Source: an uncultured Bacillota bacterium (GTDB lineage Bacteria; Bacillota_I; Bacilli_A; RF39; UBA660). From it: a stretch of 41,679 nucleotides of DNA. Within the stretch, counting starts at the first letter, position 1; each line of letters starts with the position of its first letter. Shown piece after piece: positions 25,271-32,099 of this stretch. A program made the translations under genes and the position numbers. The stretch covers positions 1 to 41,679 of the forward strand of contig CAJLEF010000008.1 in assembly GCA_905205665.1 (NCBI GenBank), written 5' to 3'. The notes beneath the pieces were generated by a model. The model worked only from the letters and a program-made list of their open reading frames with translations, searched no databases and was not told the DNA's origin.

Positions 25271-26639
25271 AAAGCAAAGTTTTCATCATAAAACCCTTGT
25301 TTATTTTATTACCTTTAGTGTTACCATTCTATTATTACTATGGTTATTTCAAGTTTTCTATCTTAAATATGCGTATCAAAATTATCAAGTTCAAAATTTA
25401 AAACAATTAGCAACTATTATAAAAAAAACAAGTGAGGAAAATTTAAATGCCACTTTAGAAAAAGTAGCTTATAAAAACGAATTATGTATTGAATATTATG
25501 ATGGGCTAAACAACATTCAATATAATACTTTAAAAGTTGGATGCGCTCTAGGTAAAAATAATCAAGGTATTTTAAATATTGAAAAAGAATTTATTAATTC
25601 CAATGAGTCGATGACATCTTATAATCTTTTGAATGATGAATATGAAACAAGAGCGTATCTTTATGGTATTAAATTAAATAGTGGTTATGTTTTTTTGTAT
25701 AATACTTTGGAAGATTTAAGTGTTTCAAATCGTATTTTACGTAATCAACTTATTTATTTAACTATTATCGCTATTATTTTTGCTTGTTTTATCGCGTACT
25801 TTTTATCTCAAAAATTAACGTGTCCTATTTTGGATATTACTAAACGAGCTAAAAAACTAGGCTCAGGAGAAACGATTACTTTTCCTAAGTATGATTTAGA
25901 AGAGGTAGATGAGCTTGCCCGTGTACTAGAAGAATCGGGAAGAGATATTGAAAAAAATGATGAACTTAGAAGAGACTTAATGGCTAATGTTTCCCACGAT
26001 TTAAAGACGCCTTTAACAATGATAAAAGCTTATGCCGAAATGGTTCGTGATATGAGTTATCAAAACGACGAAAAAAGAATTATGCATTGCAATATCATCA
26101 TGGATGAAGTAGACCGTTTAAATCTACTTGTCAATGATATCCTCGCTTTATCTAAATTTGAAGCTAATGCCGAAGAAATTAAATGGGAATCTTTTGATTT
26201 AGTAGGAGAAGTAAAAACTATTGTTAATCGTTATCAAATCATTAAAGAAACCGAAGATTACCATATTATTTTAAATGCACCAACTAAAGCAATGGTAAAA
26301 GCTGATAAACAAAAGTTAAATCAAGTCATATATAATCTTATTAACAATGCCATTAATTATACAGGTAAAGATAAAACAGTTACGATAAACATAAAAAAAG
26401 AAAAAGATAGTTATTTAGTACAAATAGAAGATACTGGTAAAGGTATTAAAGAAGAAGAAATTCCTTTTATTTGGAACAAATATTATAAAAATGAAAAAAA
26501 TCATCAACGAAATGTAGTAGGAACTGGTCTTGGGCTATCCATTGTTAAAAAAATTTTAGAAGGACATCAATTCAAGTATGGTGTAGAGTCAACTAAAAAC
26601 AAAGGAACAATTTTTTACTTTTATGTAAAAAAAGCCTAA
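25254..26639 (+). CDS. Sensor histidine kinase
   Basis: The partner kinase of the upstream regulator starts at a TTG within its 3' end, 7 nt after gtaggg. The 461-aa chain has a transmembrane helix (15-36), an outside sensor part of about 125 residues, a second helix (about 162-182), a HAMP domain, the phospho-acceptor His248 in NVSHDLKTPLTMI, and a GHKL ATPase with NLINNAINY, DTGKGI and GTGLGLSIVKKI. No PAS domain lies between HAMP and the kinase, unlike Bacillus PhoR. The signal is unknown. Confidence 0.94.
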   Translation: MNTKTKKQSFHHKTLVYFITFSVTILLLLWLFQVFYLKYAYQNYQVQNLKQLATIIKKTSEENLNATLEKVAYKNELCIEYYDGLNNIQYNTLKVGCALGKNNQGILNIEKEFINSNESMTSYNLLNDEYETRAYLYGIKLNSGYVFLYNTLEDLSVSNRILRNQLIYLTIIAIIFACFIAYFLSQKLTCPILDITKRAKKLGSGETITFPKYDLEEVDELARVLEESGRDIEKNDELRRDLMANVSHDLKTPLTMIKAYAEMVRDMSYQNDEKRIMHCNIIMDEVDRLNLLVNDILALSKFEANAEEIKWESFDLVGEVKTIVNRYQIIKETEDYHIILNAPTKAMVKADKQKLNQVIYNLINNAINYTGKDKTVTINIKKEKDSYLVQIEDTGKGIKEEEIPFIWNKYYKNEKNHQRNVVGTGLGLSIVKKILEGHQFKYGVESTKNKGTIFYFYVKKA

Positions 26640-26651
26640 TTTTTTCTTTTA

Positions 26652-26694
26652 TTCACTTTTTTTTCACACAATTTTCATAAATGAAGAGTAATAT
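26652..26694 (+). promoter_or_regulatory. Three 11-bp-spaced direct repeats and -10 box
   Basis: TTCAC (26652-26656), TTCAC (26663-26667) and TTCAT (26674-26678) start exactly 11 bp apart, matching the helical spacing of OmpR/PhoB-type regulator sites. The last unit, TTTTCATAAAT, resembles the E. coli Pho-box half (CTGTCATAAAT) at 9 of 11 positions. TAATAT (26689-26694) could be the -10. It lies just after the two-component genes. Confidence 0.55.
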
Positions 26695-26699
26695 GTTAG

Positions 26700-26845
26700 A
26701 CATGAAAGGAGAAGTGATACAGAAGATACGATCCATATATTTTGAAAAAAATATATAAAAAAACTCTATACAATATAAATAACATATAAACTCAAACTCA
26801 CACTTTATGGGAAAGGACGGCCTTTTTAAATGTCCTTTCCTTTTT
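26700..26845 (+). ncRNA. Putative regulated small transcript
   Basis: Between the repeat-type promoter and a strong terminator are about 110-140 bases with no convincing gene. The only ATG frame (26702, 18 codons) has no ribosome-binding site. A weak hairpin atatattt/aaatatat (26735-26756) is visible. This could be a small RNA controlled by the adjacent two-component system; that is inference. Confidence 0.35.
26810..26845 (+). terminator. Strong terminator
   Basis: A perfect 9-bp GC-containing stem ggaaaggac (26810-26818) / gtcctttcc (26832-26840) is followed by T residues. Confidence 0.92.
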
Positions 26846-26852
26846 AAATACT

Positions 26853-26878
26853 AAAAAAGAGGAAATTTTTATTCCTCC
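26853..26878 (-). terminator. Terminator of the 66-aa gene
   Basis: On the minus strand gaggaa and ttcctc (26859-26864 with 26872-26877) form a stem followed by six Ts. It overlaps the stop codon. Confidence 0.75.
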
Positions 26879-27069
26879 TTTTCAGTTGGTGATTTTGTTT
26901 TCCAAGTCGTTTCACCGCACGTGGTACAAACATAAGGCACCAAAATATCTTTATCGGTCTTATAATCTTGTTTGGTTAAGTCTACACATAGTAAACCTGT
27001 TTCCTTATCAATATAAGCACGACCTTCTACTGTTTTACAAGAACAGTCACTGCAATTATTATTTTTCAT
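26869..27069 (-). CDS. 66-aa Cys-rich, probably zinc-binding protein
   Basis: The small protein begins with a Cys cluster (NNNCSDCSCKT) and has a second pair (YVCTTCGET) near residue 48, suggesting a two-knuckle metal site. The middle is polar. No family was recognised. The ATG at 27069 follows ggaggaaaatt; an upstream in-frame ATG lacks this. It is divergent from dusB. Confidence 0.75.
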   Translation of the reverse strand: MKNNNCSDCSCKTVEGRAYIDKETGLLCVDLTKQDYKTDKDILVPYVCTTCGETTWKTKSPTEKEE

Positions 27070-27143
27070 AATTTTCCTCCCACGCTTTATTGTAACCAAA
27101 AATTTTGATATAATACCTTTACTTACAAAAGAGGTGAGATTTT

Positions 27144-27467
27144 ATGCAAGGATTTTATATTGGTAATGTTTTTATAAAAAATCCTCTTGTGTTAGCACCT
27201 ATGGCAGGATATTCTAATACGAGTTTTCGAAAGATTATTAAAGAAATGGGGGCAGGACTATTATATGCGGAGATGGTTAGTGATAAAGCCTTAGTTTATC
27301 AAAATGAAAAAACTTTTGACCTTTTAAAAATGAGTGAAGAAGAAAGACCAATTGCTCAACAAATATTTGGAAGTGATGTAGAAACTTTTGTTAAAGCAGC
27401 TTTAATTGTTGAAGAAAAAATGCATCCAGATATTATTGATATTAATACTATTTGGTGTAAGTGCTAA
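27144..27467 (+). pseudogene. dusB: tRNA-dihydrouridine synthase (dusB) 5' portion, interrupted by prophage
   Basis: DusB reduces uridines in tRNA using FMN. The first 101 codons are typical: NPLVLAPMAGYSNTSFRKI, GAGLLYAEMVSDKALVY and PIAQQIFGSDVETF. They stop at DIIDIN (ending 27446), where family members continue MGCP with the catalytic Cys region downstream. The following TIWCKC and TAA come from phage DNA, and the stop overlaps the integrase stop. The product is about one third of the usual length and cannot be active. The 3' part should lie beyond the right end of the prophage. TATAAT is at 27109-27114 and the ribosome-binding site is agaggtgag. Confidence 0.93.
27436..27466. other. Left attachment site (attL) region
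   Basis: The switch from dusB to phage sequence falls at about 27446-27450. Left of it is codon-perfect dusB, and right of it is the integrase 3' end, whose stop is 17-20 bases away. The exact core cannot be fixed without the right end. Confidence 0.75.
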
Positions 27468-28942
27468 TGTTCTTTAAAATACACATATAATGTGTTTTCA
27501 TCTTTGTTATATATTATTTTATCAAAAAGTTCGTTAGCAACTTTTTCTTTTATCTTGAAATCTACATTTTCATCTTGTAGCAGTTCATGTGCATATTCAC
27601 ATAATTTATATACTTCATTTTTTTTATTTTCTTGATATTTTTCTGTTTTTAATGAATTAAGTTGTTTATTTAATTTATTGATATTATCAATAATATCTTT
27701 CTTTTTTTCTTTATATTCTTCAAGAGTATCTATTCCATCGATGTACGCAGCCTTAATTCTTTCAAGTTTGGAATTGCACTTGTTAATAGTATTTTGTAAT
27801 ATTGTTATATTATCAGTATTATTATTTGATTGAACAATATTTATATCAAGTTTTTTAGTGAATATTTCTTTTAATTCATATAGTAATGCATTTTCTAACT
27901 TTTCCTGTAAAATAGAGTGGCTTTTTTCACACGTCTTTTTATTATAACCGTTACATTGAAAAAATGCTTTTGTCTTATTTCCAGATTTTCTTTTAATCAT
28001 TATGAGATTTTTTCCACAATTAGAACATTTTAGTAATCCACGCAACCAATAATCATGTTTTATTGCCGGTTTTTTATATTTAAACCAAGTTTTGTTGTGT
28101 TCATTGATTTTTTCTTGAGATTTATTCCATAATTCTATACTAATAATTGCATCATGTTTTCCTTTATATTTTTGAATATCTGGACTGTTAAAATCTTTAC
28201 TCATGCCACCAGGTGTAAATCTGGTAGTACCAATATATAAAGGATTATTTAATATATATTTTAAACTTCCTTCACACCATTTGTTACCTCTTTTTGTTTT
28301 AATCCCCATACTATTTAATTTAGTTGTTAATCCATTTATAGTAGTATCAGGTTTAATCCATTCTTCAAAAATAAATTTAACTATATCTTTTGTATTTTCA
28401 TCTGGATATATCATTTCTGTATTTTTATCATAATTATAGCCAAAAACAGATCCACCTTGATATTCACCTCTTGTAGCTTTTTCTTGTTTGCCTCGTTTCA
28501 CGTTTTCAGATAGATTAAGGACATAATATTCGTCCATACCCTCATAAAGAGATTCTAATAATACAGATTCTTTGTTTTTGGTTAATGGTTGAGTAATACT
28601 TATTACATCAATTCCACATTTTTTTCTTAGTAATGCCTTATACATAACTGATTCTTCTTTATTTCTGGCAAATCTAGAAAAATCATAAACAAGTATTACA
28701 TCAAAAGGTCTAGGCTTTTTTTGAGCATTAGCAATCATTCTTTGAAATGCGTTTCTTTTGTTAGCACTTGTTCCACTGATTCCATCATCTCTATAAATAT
28801 GTTCTTCTGATATAAATATATTATGTTTTTTTGCATATTCCAAGCATAATTTGATTTGGCTATCTGGTGAGTATTTAACCTGCATATTTGTTGATACTCT
28901 TACAGAAATGGCTCCATTTTTAAATTCTTCAACTTCTTTCAT
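27464..28942 (-). CDS. Large serine recombinase (phage integrase)
   Basis: This enzyme integrates phage DNA between short attachment sites. The 492-aa protein has a resolvase-type catalytic domain with Ser17 in SVRVSTNMQ, YRDDGISGTS, and VYDFSRFARN. A recombinase domain follows, then a zinc ribbon (LLKCSNCGKNLIMI ... FQCNGYNKKTC, about residues 305-340) and a coiled-coil tail of Asn/Lys/Glu-rich helices. The ATG is preceded by aaaggaagtg. Its 3' end touches the interrupted dusB gene, which identifies the integration target. A perfect inverted repeat overlies its promoter region. Confidence 0.96.
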   Translation of the reverse strand: MKEVEEFKNGAISVRVSTNMQVKYSPDSQIKLCLEYAKKHNIFISEEHIYRDDGISGTSANKRNAFQRMIANAQKKPRPFDVILVYDFSRFARNKEESVMYKALLRKKCGIDVISITQPLTKNKESVLLESLYEGMDEYYVLNLSENVKRGKQEKATRGEYQGGSVFGYNYDKNTEMIYPDENTKDIVKFIFEEWIKPDTTINGLTTKLNSMGIKTKRGNKWCEGSLKYILNNPLYIGTTRFTPGGMSKDFNSPDIQKYKGKHDAIISIELWNKSQEKINEHNKTWFKYKKPAIKHDYWLRGLLKCSNCGKNLIMIKRKSGNKTKAFFQCNGYNKKTCEKSHSILQEKLENALLYELKEIFTKKLDINIVQSNNNTDNITILQNTINKCNSKLERIKAAYIDGIDTLEEYKEKKKDIIDNINKLNKQLNSLKTEKYQENKKNEVYKLCEYAHELLQDENVDFKIKEKVANELFDKIIYNKDENTLYVYFKEH

Positions 28943-28973
28943 TTATAGCACTTCCTTTTAATAAACTTTTATG

Positions 28974-29009
28974 CTATAATTGTATAGAAAAACTCGTATA
29001 CAATTATAG
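28974..29009. repeat. Perfect 13-bp inverted repeat over the integrase promoter
   Basis: ctataattgtata (28974-28986) and tatacaattatag (28997-29009) are exact reverse complements around a 10-nt spacer. The right arm contains a minus-strand TATAAT (29003-29008), the likely -10 of the integrase promoter. The word tatacaatt recurs at 29091-29099. Confidence 0.65.
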
Positions 29010-29063
29010 TGTTTGTCATTATATTTTATTGATTTAGTAGTCAATGGGTTTTTCATTCCGTGT

Positions 29064-29090
29064 CTAGAGCTGCAACTCTAGGCTTTTTTT
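29064..29090 (+). terminator. Plus-strand terminator upstream of the 29-aa frame
   Basis: Stem ctagag (29064-29069) / ctctag (29076-29081) with G-U extension is followed by T8. Confidence 0.75.
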
Positions 29091-29100
29091 TATACAATTC

Positions 29101-29119
29101 AATGCTATAAAATAGCATT
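29101..29119. repeat. Short palindrome in the lysogeny region
   Basis: aatgctat (29101-29108) and atagcatt (29112-29119) are perfect arms around aaa. Together with the neighbouring tatacaatt it is an operator candidate. Confidence 0.4.
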
Positions 29120-29189
29120 TTAAGGTATTTTCTAATTTTCTTTCACAAATGAATATATAATATAATATTGTCCCGAGGAGGGGATACAT

Positions 29190-29279
29190 TTGAATTTTAA
29201 TAAACTCTTAAAGATTATAGAAAAAAATGATGTTGACATTAGGGTATTTATTATGTTAATTGAACTGATTCGTAAGTAG
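29190..29279 (+). CDS. 29-aa leader-like peptide
   Basis: A TTG follows the strong ribosome-binding site gaggagggg (29175-29183) and two overlapping TATAAT boxes (29156-29166). It opens a 29-codon frame starting MNFNKLLKIIEKNDVD and ending LIELIRK. It has one amphipathic helix. The strong ribosome-binding site supports translation, but the function is unknown. It converges on the repressor gene. Confidence 0.4.
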   Translation: MNFNKLLKIIEKNDVDIRVFIMLIELIRK

Positions 29280-29281
29280 AA

Positions 29282-29677
29282 TTAGTTCTTTTTGTTTATA
29301 ATAAATTCCTTATTAGCATTTATAAATTTTATTAGTTTATCTAAATTCTCTTCCGATAAATCATCACCGTCAAAAAAATCGTTATCTTTTAATACTTTTT
29401 CTAATGTGCTTTTGACATTATCAACGGCAACTCTTTCATCCCAATCTAATAAATAATTAGCGTCACGATTTAATGCTTTACACAATAAAATTATTGTGTC
29501 AGCATCCGGCTTACTGGTTCCATTTTCCCAATTTGATATAGCAGTATTGCCATACTTTAAATCATTATATCCATATTCAGCAGCTAATGTTGTAATTTTA
29601 TCAGCAAGTTCTTTTTGACTTAGATTATTTTCTGTTCTGGCTTTTTTTATATTTTTTCCTAGGTCCAATCTAATCAC
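29282..29677 (-). CDS. cI-like XRE-family repressor
   Basis: The 131-aa protein has an N-terminal helix-turn-helix (LGKNIKKARTENNLSQKELA ... GNTAISNWENGTSKPDADTI) typical of phage repressors. An acidic C-terminal part (FFDGDDLSEENLDKL) may mediate dimerisation. There is no LexA-type protease domain, so induction by RecA cleavage is unlikely. It is divergent from the cro-like gene with two perfect palindromic operators between them. Confidence 0.92.
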   Translation of the reverse strand: MIRLDLGKNIKKARTENNLSQKELADKITTLAAEYGYNDLKYGNTAISNWENGTSKPDADTIILLCKALNRDANYLLDWDERVAVDNVKSTLEKVLKDNDFFDGDDLSEENLDKLIKFINANKEFIINKKN

Positions 29678-29687
29678 CTCTATATAA

Positions 29688-29715
29688 ATTATATCATATA
29701 ATTATAAAATTTCAA
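29688..29715 (-). promoter_or_regulatory. Repressor promoter
   Basis: On the minus strand TTGAAA (29710-29715) and TATAAT (29688-29693) are 16 bp apart. Operator 1 covers the -35. Confidence 0.65.
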
Positions 29716-29725
29716 GAAACTTGAA
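29711..29725. promoter_or_regulatory. Operator 1 of the lysogeny switch
   Basis: TTCAAG-AAA-CTTGAA is a perfect palindrome with a 3-nt centre, overlapping the -35 of the repressor promoter. Confidence 0.75.
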
Positions 29726-29743
29726 AAAAAATTCAAAAAAGCG

Positions 29744-29772
29744 TTGACTTAATCCAAGAATTATGGAATAAT
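29744..29772 (+). promoter_or_regulatory. Early rightward promoter (cro operon)
   Basis: TTGACT (29744-29749) and AATAAT (29767-29772) are spaced by 17 bp; transcription would start within operator 2. Confidence 0.65.
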
Positions 29773-29780
29773 AAAAATAA

Positions 29781-29797
29781 CTTCAAGATACTTGAAG
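29781..29797. promoter_or_regulatory. Operator 2 of the lysogeny switch
   Basis: CTTCAAG-ATA-CTTGAAG is a perfect palindrome located at the expected start site of the early promoter, sharing the TTCAAG-N3-CTTGAA core with operator 1. Confidence 0.75.
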
Positions 29798-29815
29798 TAG
29801 AAAGAGGGTGAAAAA

Positions 29816-30022
29816 ATGAAAATGTATGAAAGAATCAAAATGTATATGGATGACAATGGAATAAAACAAAATTATGTTGCAGATAAATCAGGTATTCCAG
29901 AAAATACGCTAAGTATGATTTTTACTGGAAAAAGAAAACTATATGCTGATGAATTTGTTTCAATAATTTTTGTACTTGGAATAGATCCAAATTACATTAT
30001 CACTTATGGAAGTGAAAAATAA
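29816..30022 (+). CDS. Cro-like HTH regulator
   Basis: The 68-aa protein is a compact XRE-type helix-turn-helix (ERIKMYMDDNGIKQNYVADKSGIPENTLSMIFTGKRKL, quoted in part) and is the first gene of the rightward operon. The ribosome-binding site is agagggtg. By position and size it would antagonise the repressor. Confidence 0.88.
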   Translation: MKMYERIKMYMDDNGIKQNYVADKSGIPENTLSMIFTGKRKLYADEFVSIIFVLGIDPNYIITYGSEK

Positions 30023-30057
30023 TTTTTGATAATACAATTTGAAAAATGGAGGAATGA

Positions 30058-30213
30058 ATGAAAAAAGTAAATTCAAACAGTATGCCTTTAAAAGTAATTG
30101 TATTAAATCCACCTACTAAAGAAAAAGCTGATGAAATAATAAAGATAATTTCACAAAGTGTAAGCCTTTTATATTCTCAGTCTAGAACTCAGCTGGTGGA
30201 AAAAATGGAATGA
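30058..30213 (+). CDS. 51-aa phage protein
   Basis: An ATG with tggagga upstream opens a 51-codon frame starting MKKVNSNSMPLKVIVLNPPT and ending in a helix with SRTQLVEKME. An alternative out-of-phase ATG at 30054 gives only 21 codons. It resembles small unnamed proteins next to cro genes in Firmicutes phages. It ends in TGA. Confidence 0.65.
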   Translation: MKKVNSNSMPLKVIVLNPPTKEKADEIIKIISQSVSLLYSQSRTQLVEKME

Positions 30214-30249
30214 AAAGACTACTAATTAATCATAAAGGAGGACATAAAA

Positions 30250-30423
30250 ATGATGGAAATTATAATTCCAGAAAATACAACACTAGAAAAAGAAAAAATG
30301 ACATTATCATTATTGGAAGATATGTTAGAAAAAGATACTAATGAAAAAGATAAAAAATATCACAAAATGGCTATAGAGGCTACTAAAGCAGCTATTAAAA
30401 GATTGGAGGGTTCTAAATGTTAA
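30250..30423 (+). CDS. 57-aa helical phage protein
   Basis: The ATG follows aaggaggac. The chain is two charged helices (TTLEKEKMTLSLLEDMLEK and KMAIEATKAAIKRLEG). Its end overlaps the next gene by 7 nt. The function is unknown. Confidence 0.65.
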   Translation: MMEIIIPENTTLEKEKMTLSLLEDMLEKDTNEKDKKYHKMAIEATKAAIKRLEGSKC

Positions 30424-30683
30424 ACATCTTGTCGGGAATTGGAATTGGAATTATGTTAGCATTAATTATTGTAAAAATTCAGAATTATTTAATAAAAAAT
30501 CATTTAATGATTAGATGGAATAATATTTTAATTGCAATATTTATATTAACAATAACTGGTTGGCTTATTTACAGTTTTATAGGTATGACAATAGGGCCAG
30601 AATATACTAAGACTAACGGAAACGTTTGCAAAGGCTATAAGTATGGAATGCAAATTTGTCACGGTGACATAAATGCCGAATAA
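30417..30683 (+). CDS. 88-aa two-helix membrane protein
   Basis: Two hydrophobic segments (ILSGIGIGIMLALIIVKI and NILIAIFILTITGWLIYSFI) precede an outside tail with two Cys (GNVCKGYKYGMQICHGD). The ribosome-binding site ggaggg lies within the previous gene. The function is unknown; superinfection or lysogeny-related membrane proteins occupy similar positions in other phages. Confidence 0.75.
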   Translation: MLNILSGIGIGIMLALIIVKIQNYLIKNHLMIRWNNILIAIFILTITGWLIYSFIGMTIGPEYTKTNGNVCKGYKYGMQICHGDINAE

Positions 30684-30687
30684 AAAA

Positions 30688-30726
30688 AGAATTATGAAAA
30701 TATTTTTGCGGACATTTCATAATTCT
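30688..30726 (+). other. Long perfect hairpin without T run
   Basis: agaattatgaaa (30688-30699) and tttcataattct (30715-30726) pair perfectly over 12 bp around a 15-nt loop. No T tract follows, so it is not a standard terminator. It lies in the 143-base gap before the DUF6291-like gene, which otherwise shows only AT-rich sequence. Confidence 0.5.
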
Positions 30727-30826
30727 AGAGTTGTAAATTTGTAAATCAAACTTACTCTTTAATTTTATAAAAAAAGTATGTTTTAGTCAAATACAGGAAA
30801 GGTATATTAAATAAATAGGTGATGCC

Positions 30827-31351
30827 ATGGATAAACAAATTCATTTCATAATGTATTTAGATTATGAAGAACATTTTTCCTTGTTAACAGATGAAGAAAT
30901 TGGTGTATTGATGCGTGGCATCTTCCAATACATCAGAACTGGAAAAATTCCGGATTTTAATAGCGGTGGTGCTGTTAAAATGGCATTTTCATTTATAAAA
31001 ACTAACATTGATATTGATAATCGTAAATATAGGCAAAAGTGTGAAAAAAATAAACAAATAGCAGAAGAACGTTGGAAGAAACAACGTGAATCACAAGAAA
31101 AACAACAATTTAAAGGTTGTCATTTAGGGAGTTCATTTAAAAACGAATCTTGTTATAAGTGTCAAAAGAAAAAAATCTGTCCTTTACAGGAAAGTCCAGA
31201 CTTTAAATTATCACATTCAAATAAATCATTTGAAGAATGGTGTGTAGAAAAAGACGAGTTATATAGTAAGTGGTGTGCTGATCGTGAAAATAGGGGATTA
31301 AGTACCGATATAGAATTATTTGATTATAATTGGTTAGATGATAACGAATAA
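30827..31351 (+). CDS. DUF6291-like phage replication-region protein
   Basis: The first 70 residues fit the DUF6291 pattern (YLDYEEHFSLLTDEEIGVLMRGIFQYIRTG ... AVKMAFSFIKTNIDIDN). These proteins sit in the replication region of many Firmicutes phages. After a basic linker, this 174-aa version has an added Cys cluster (CHLGSSF ... ESCYKCQKKKICP, about 98-122) with C-x2-C spacing that may bind zinc, and an acidic tail. The ribosome-binding site is taggtgatg. A repeat array follows directly downstream. Confidence 0.75.
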   Translation: MDKQIHFIMYLDYEEHFSLLTDEEIGVLMRGIFQYIRTGKIPDFNSGGAVKMAFSFIKTNIDIDNRKYRQKCEKNKQIAEERWKKQRESQEKQQFKGCHLGSSFKNESCYKCQKKKICPLQESPDFKLSHSNKSFEEWCVEKDELYSKWCADRENRGLSTDIELFDYNWLDDNE

Positions 31352-31358
31352 ATACAAT

Positions 31359-31391
31359 CGTATGCCAAAATATACGAACGTATGCGTATGC
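31359..31391. repeat. CGTATGC repeats
   Basis: CGTATGC occurs at 31359-31365, 31379-31385 and 31385-31391 (the last two overlapping). They immediately precede the heptamer array. Confidence 0.5.
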
Positions 31392-31405
31392 ATATTTTTA
31401 ATACC

Positions 31406-31468
31406 TAACTAATAACTAATAACCAATAACTAATAACTAATAACCAATAACTGATAACTAATAACTGA
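31406..31468. repeat. Nine-unit heptamer array (TAACTAA type), possible origin
   Basis: Nine consecutive 7-bp units read TAACTAA, TAACTAA, TAACCAA, TAACTAA, TAACTAA, TAACCAA, TAACTGA, TAACTAA, TAACTGA. They lie in the 193-base gap between the DUF6291-like gene and the coiled-coil gene and put stop codons in every frame. The iteron-like nature suggests a replication origin or initiator-binding array. Confidence 0.7.
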
Positions 31469-31544
31469 TTATAAATAATTAATGTGTGTGTATAAATAAA
31501 AGCCAATTTTAAAAATCTGTAAAAAGAGAGGAAAGGGTATTATT

Positions 31545-32099
31545 ATGTTTAATTCATTTAAAGATTGGCTCAAATTAAAAACTGATTTACTTTTTGAATC
31601 TTTAAGTATTAAATTCACTAGATACAAAGGATTATGGGAACAACAAAATAAAGAAATAGATTTAATGACTTGCTCCCACAACAAAGAAACAAAAAGATTG
31701 AAAGGTATTATAGAGCAAAAGAATTTAGAAATCAATACCTTAAATGAAAAAAATCAAAAATTAATTGAGGAATCAAAAAATATAGAAAACAAATATCAAA
31801 AATATAAAACAAAAACTAAAGAACAATATCTTGATCTAATGAATAAATATCAAGACTCAACATTGAAAGTACAAGACTTGATTGTAGAAAAAAGAAAATT
31901 GTCATCTAGCAAAGGGGGATTAAATACAAAGGTTAAAAACCAGGATAGGGTAATAGATAAAATTACAGAAGAAAATAAACAAATAAAGGATTTATTGCAA
32001 AAAGTGGTTAAAGAATCAAATCGTAAATTAACACCACCAACTATTCAGGAATTAAAAAATTACAATTTATATGGAAATAAGAAAGGAAAAAGAAAATGA
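31545..32099 (+). CDS. 184-aa coiled-coil phage protein
   Basis: From about residue 30 to 165 the sequence is a long heptad-rich coiled coil (EIDLMTCSHNKETKRLKGII ... DRVIDKITEENKQIKDLLQK). The C terminus is short and basic (YGNKKGKRK). The start has agagagga upstream. It overlaps the SpoVG-like gene by 4 nt (ATGA). No enzyme motif is seen; a structural or scaffold role is possible. Confidence 0.7.
   Translation: MFNSFKDWLKLKTDLLFESLSIKFTRYKGLWEQQNKEIDLMTCSHNKETKRLKGIIEQKNLEINTLNEKNQKLIEESKNIENKYQKYKTKTKEQYLDLMNKYQDSTLKVQDLIVEKRKLSSSKGGLNTKVKNQDRVIDKITEENKQIKDLLQKVVKESNRKLTPPTIQELKNYNLYGNKKGKRK

Noticed and set aside
24608..26639. Firm naming of the two-component system as PhoP/PhoR
   Set aside because: The kinase lacks the PAS domain of Bacillus PhoR and no phosphate genes are nearby; only the repeat box hints at it.
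26702..26758. 18-codon frame in the putative small RNA
   Set aside because: It has no ribosome-binding site before its ATG; the aggag that is present falls inside the frame.
1..27446. Genetic code 4 (TGA read as Trp)
   Set aside because: All recognised host proteins are full length without in-frame TGA, and their conserved Trp residues use TGG.
31406..31468. Possible CRISPR array
   Set aside because: The units are 7 bp and contiguous, with no spacers, and no cas gene is present.
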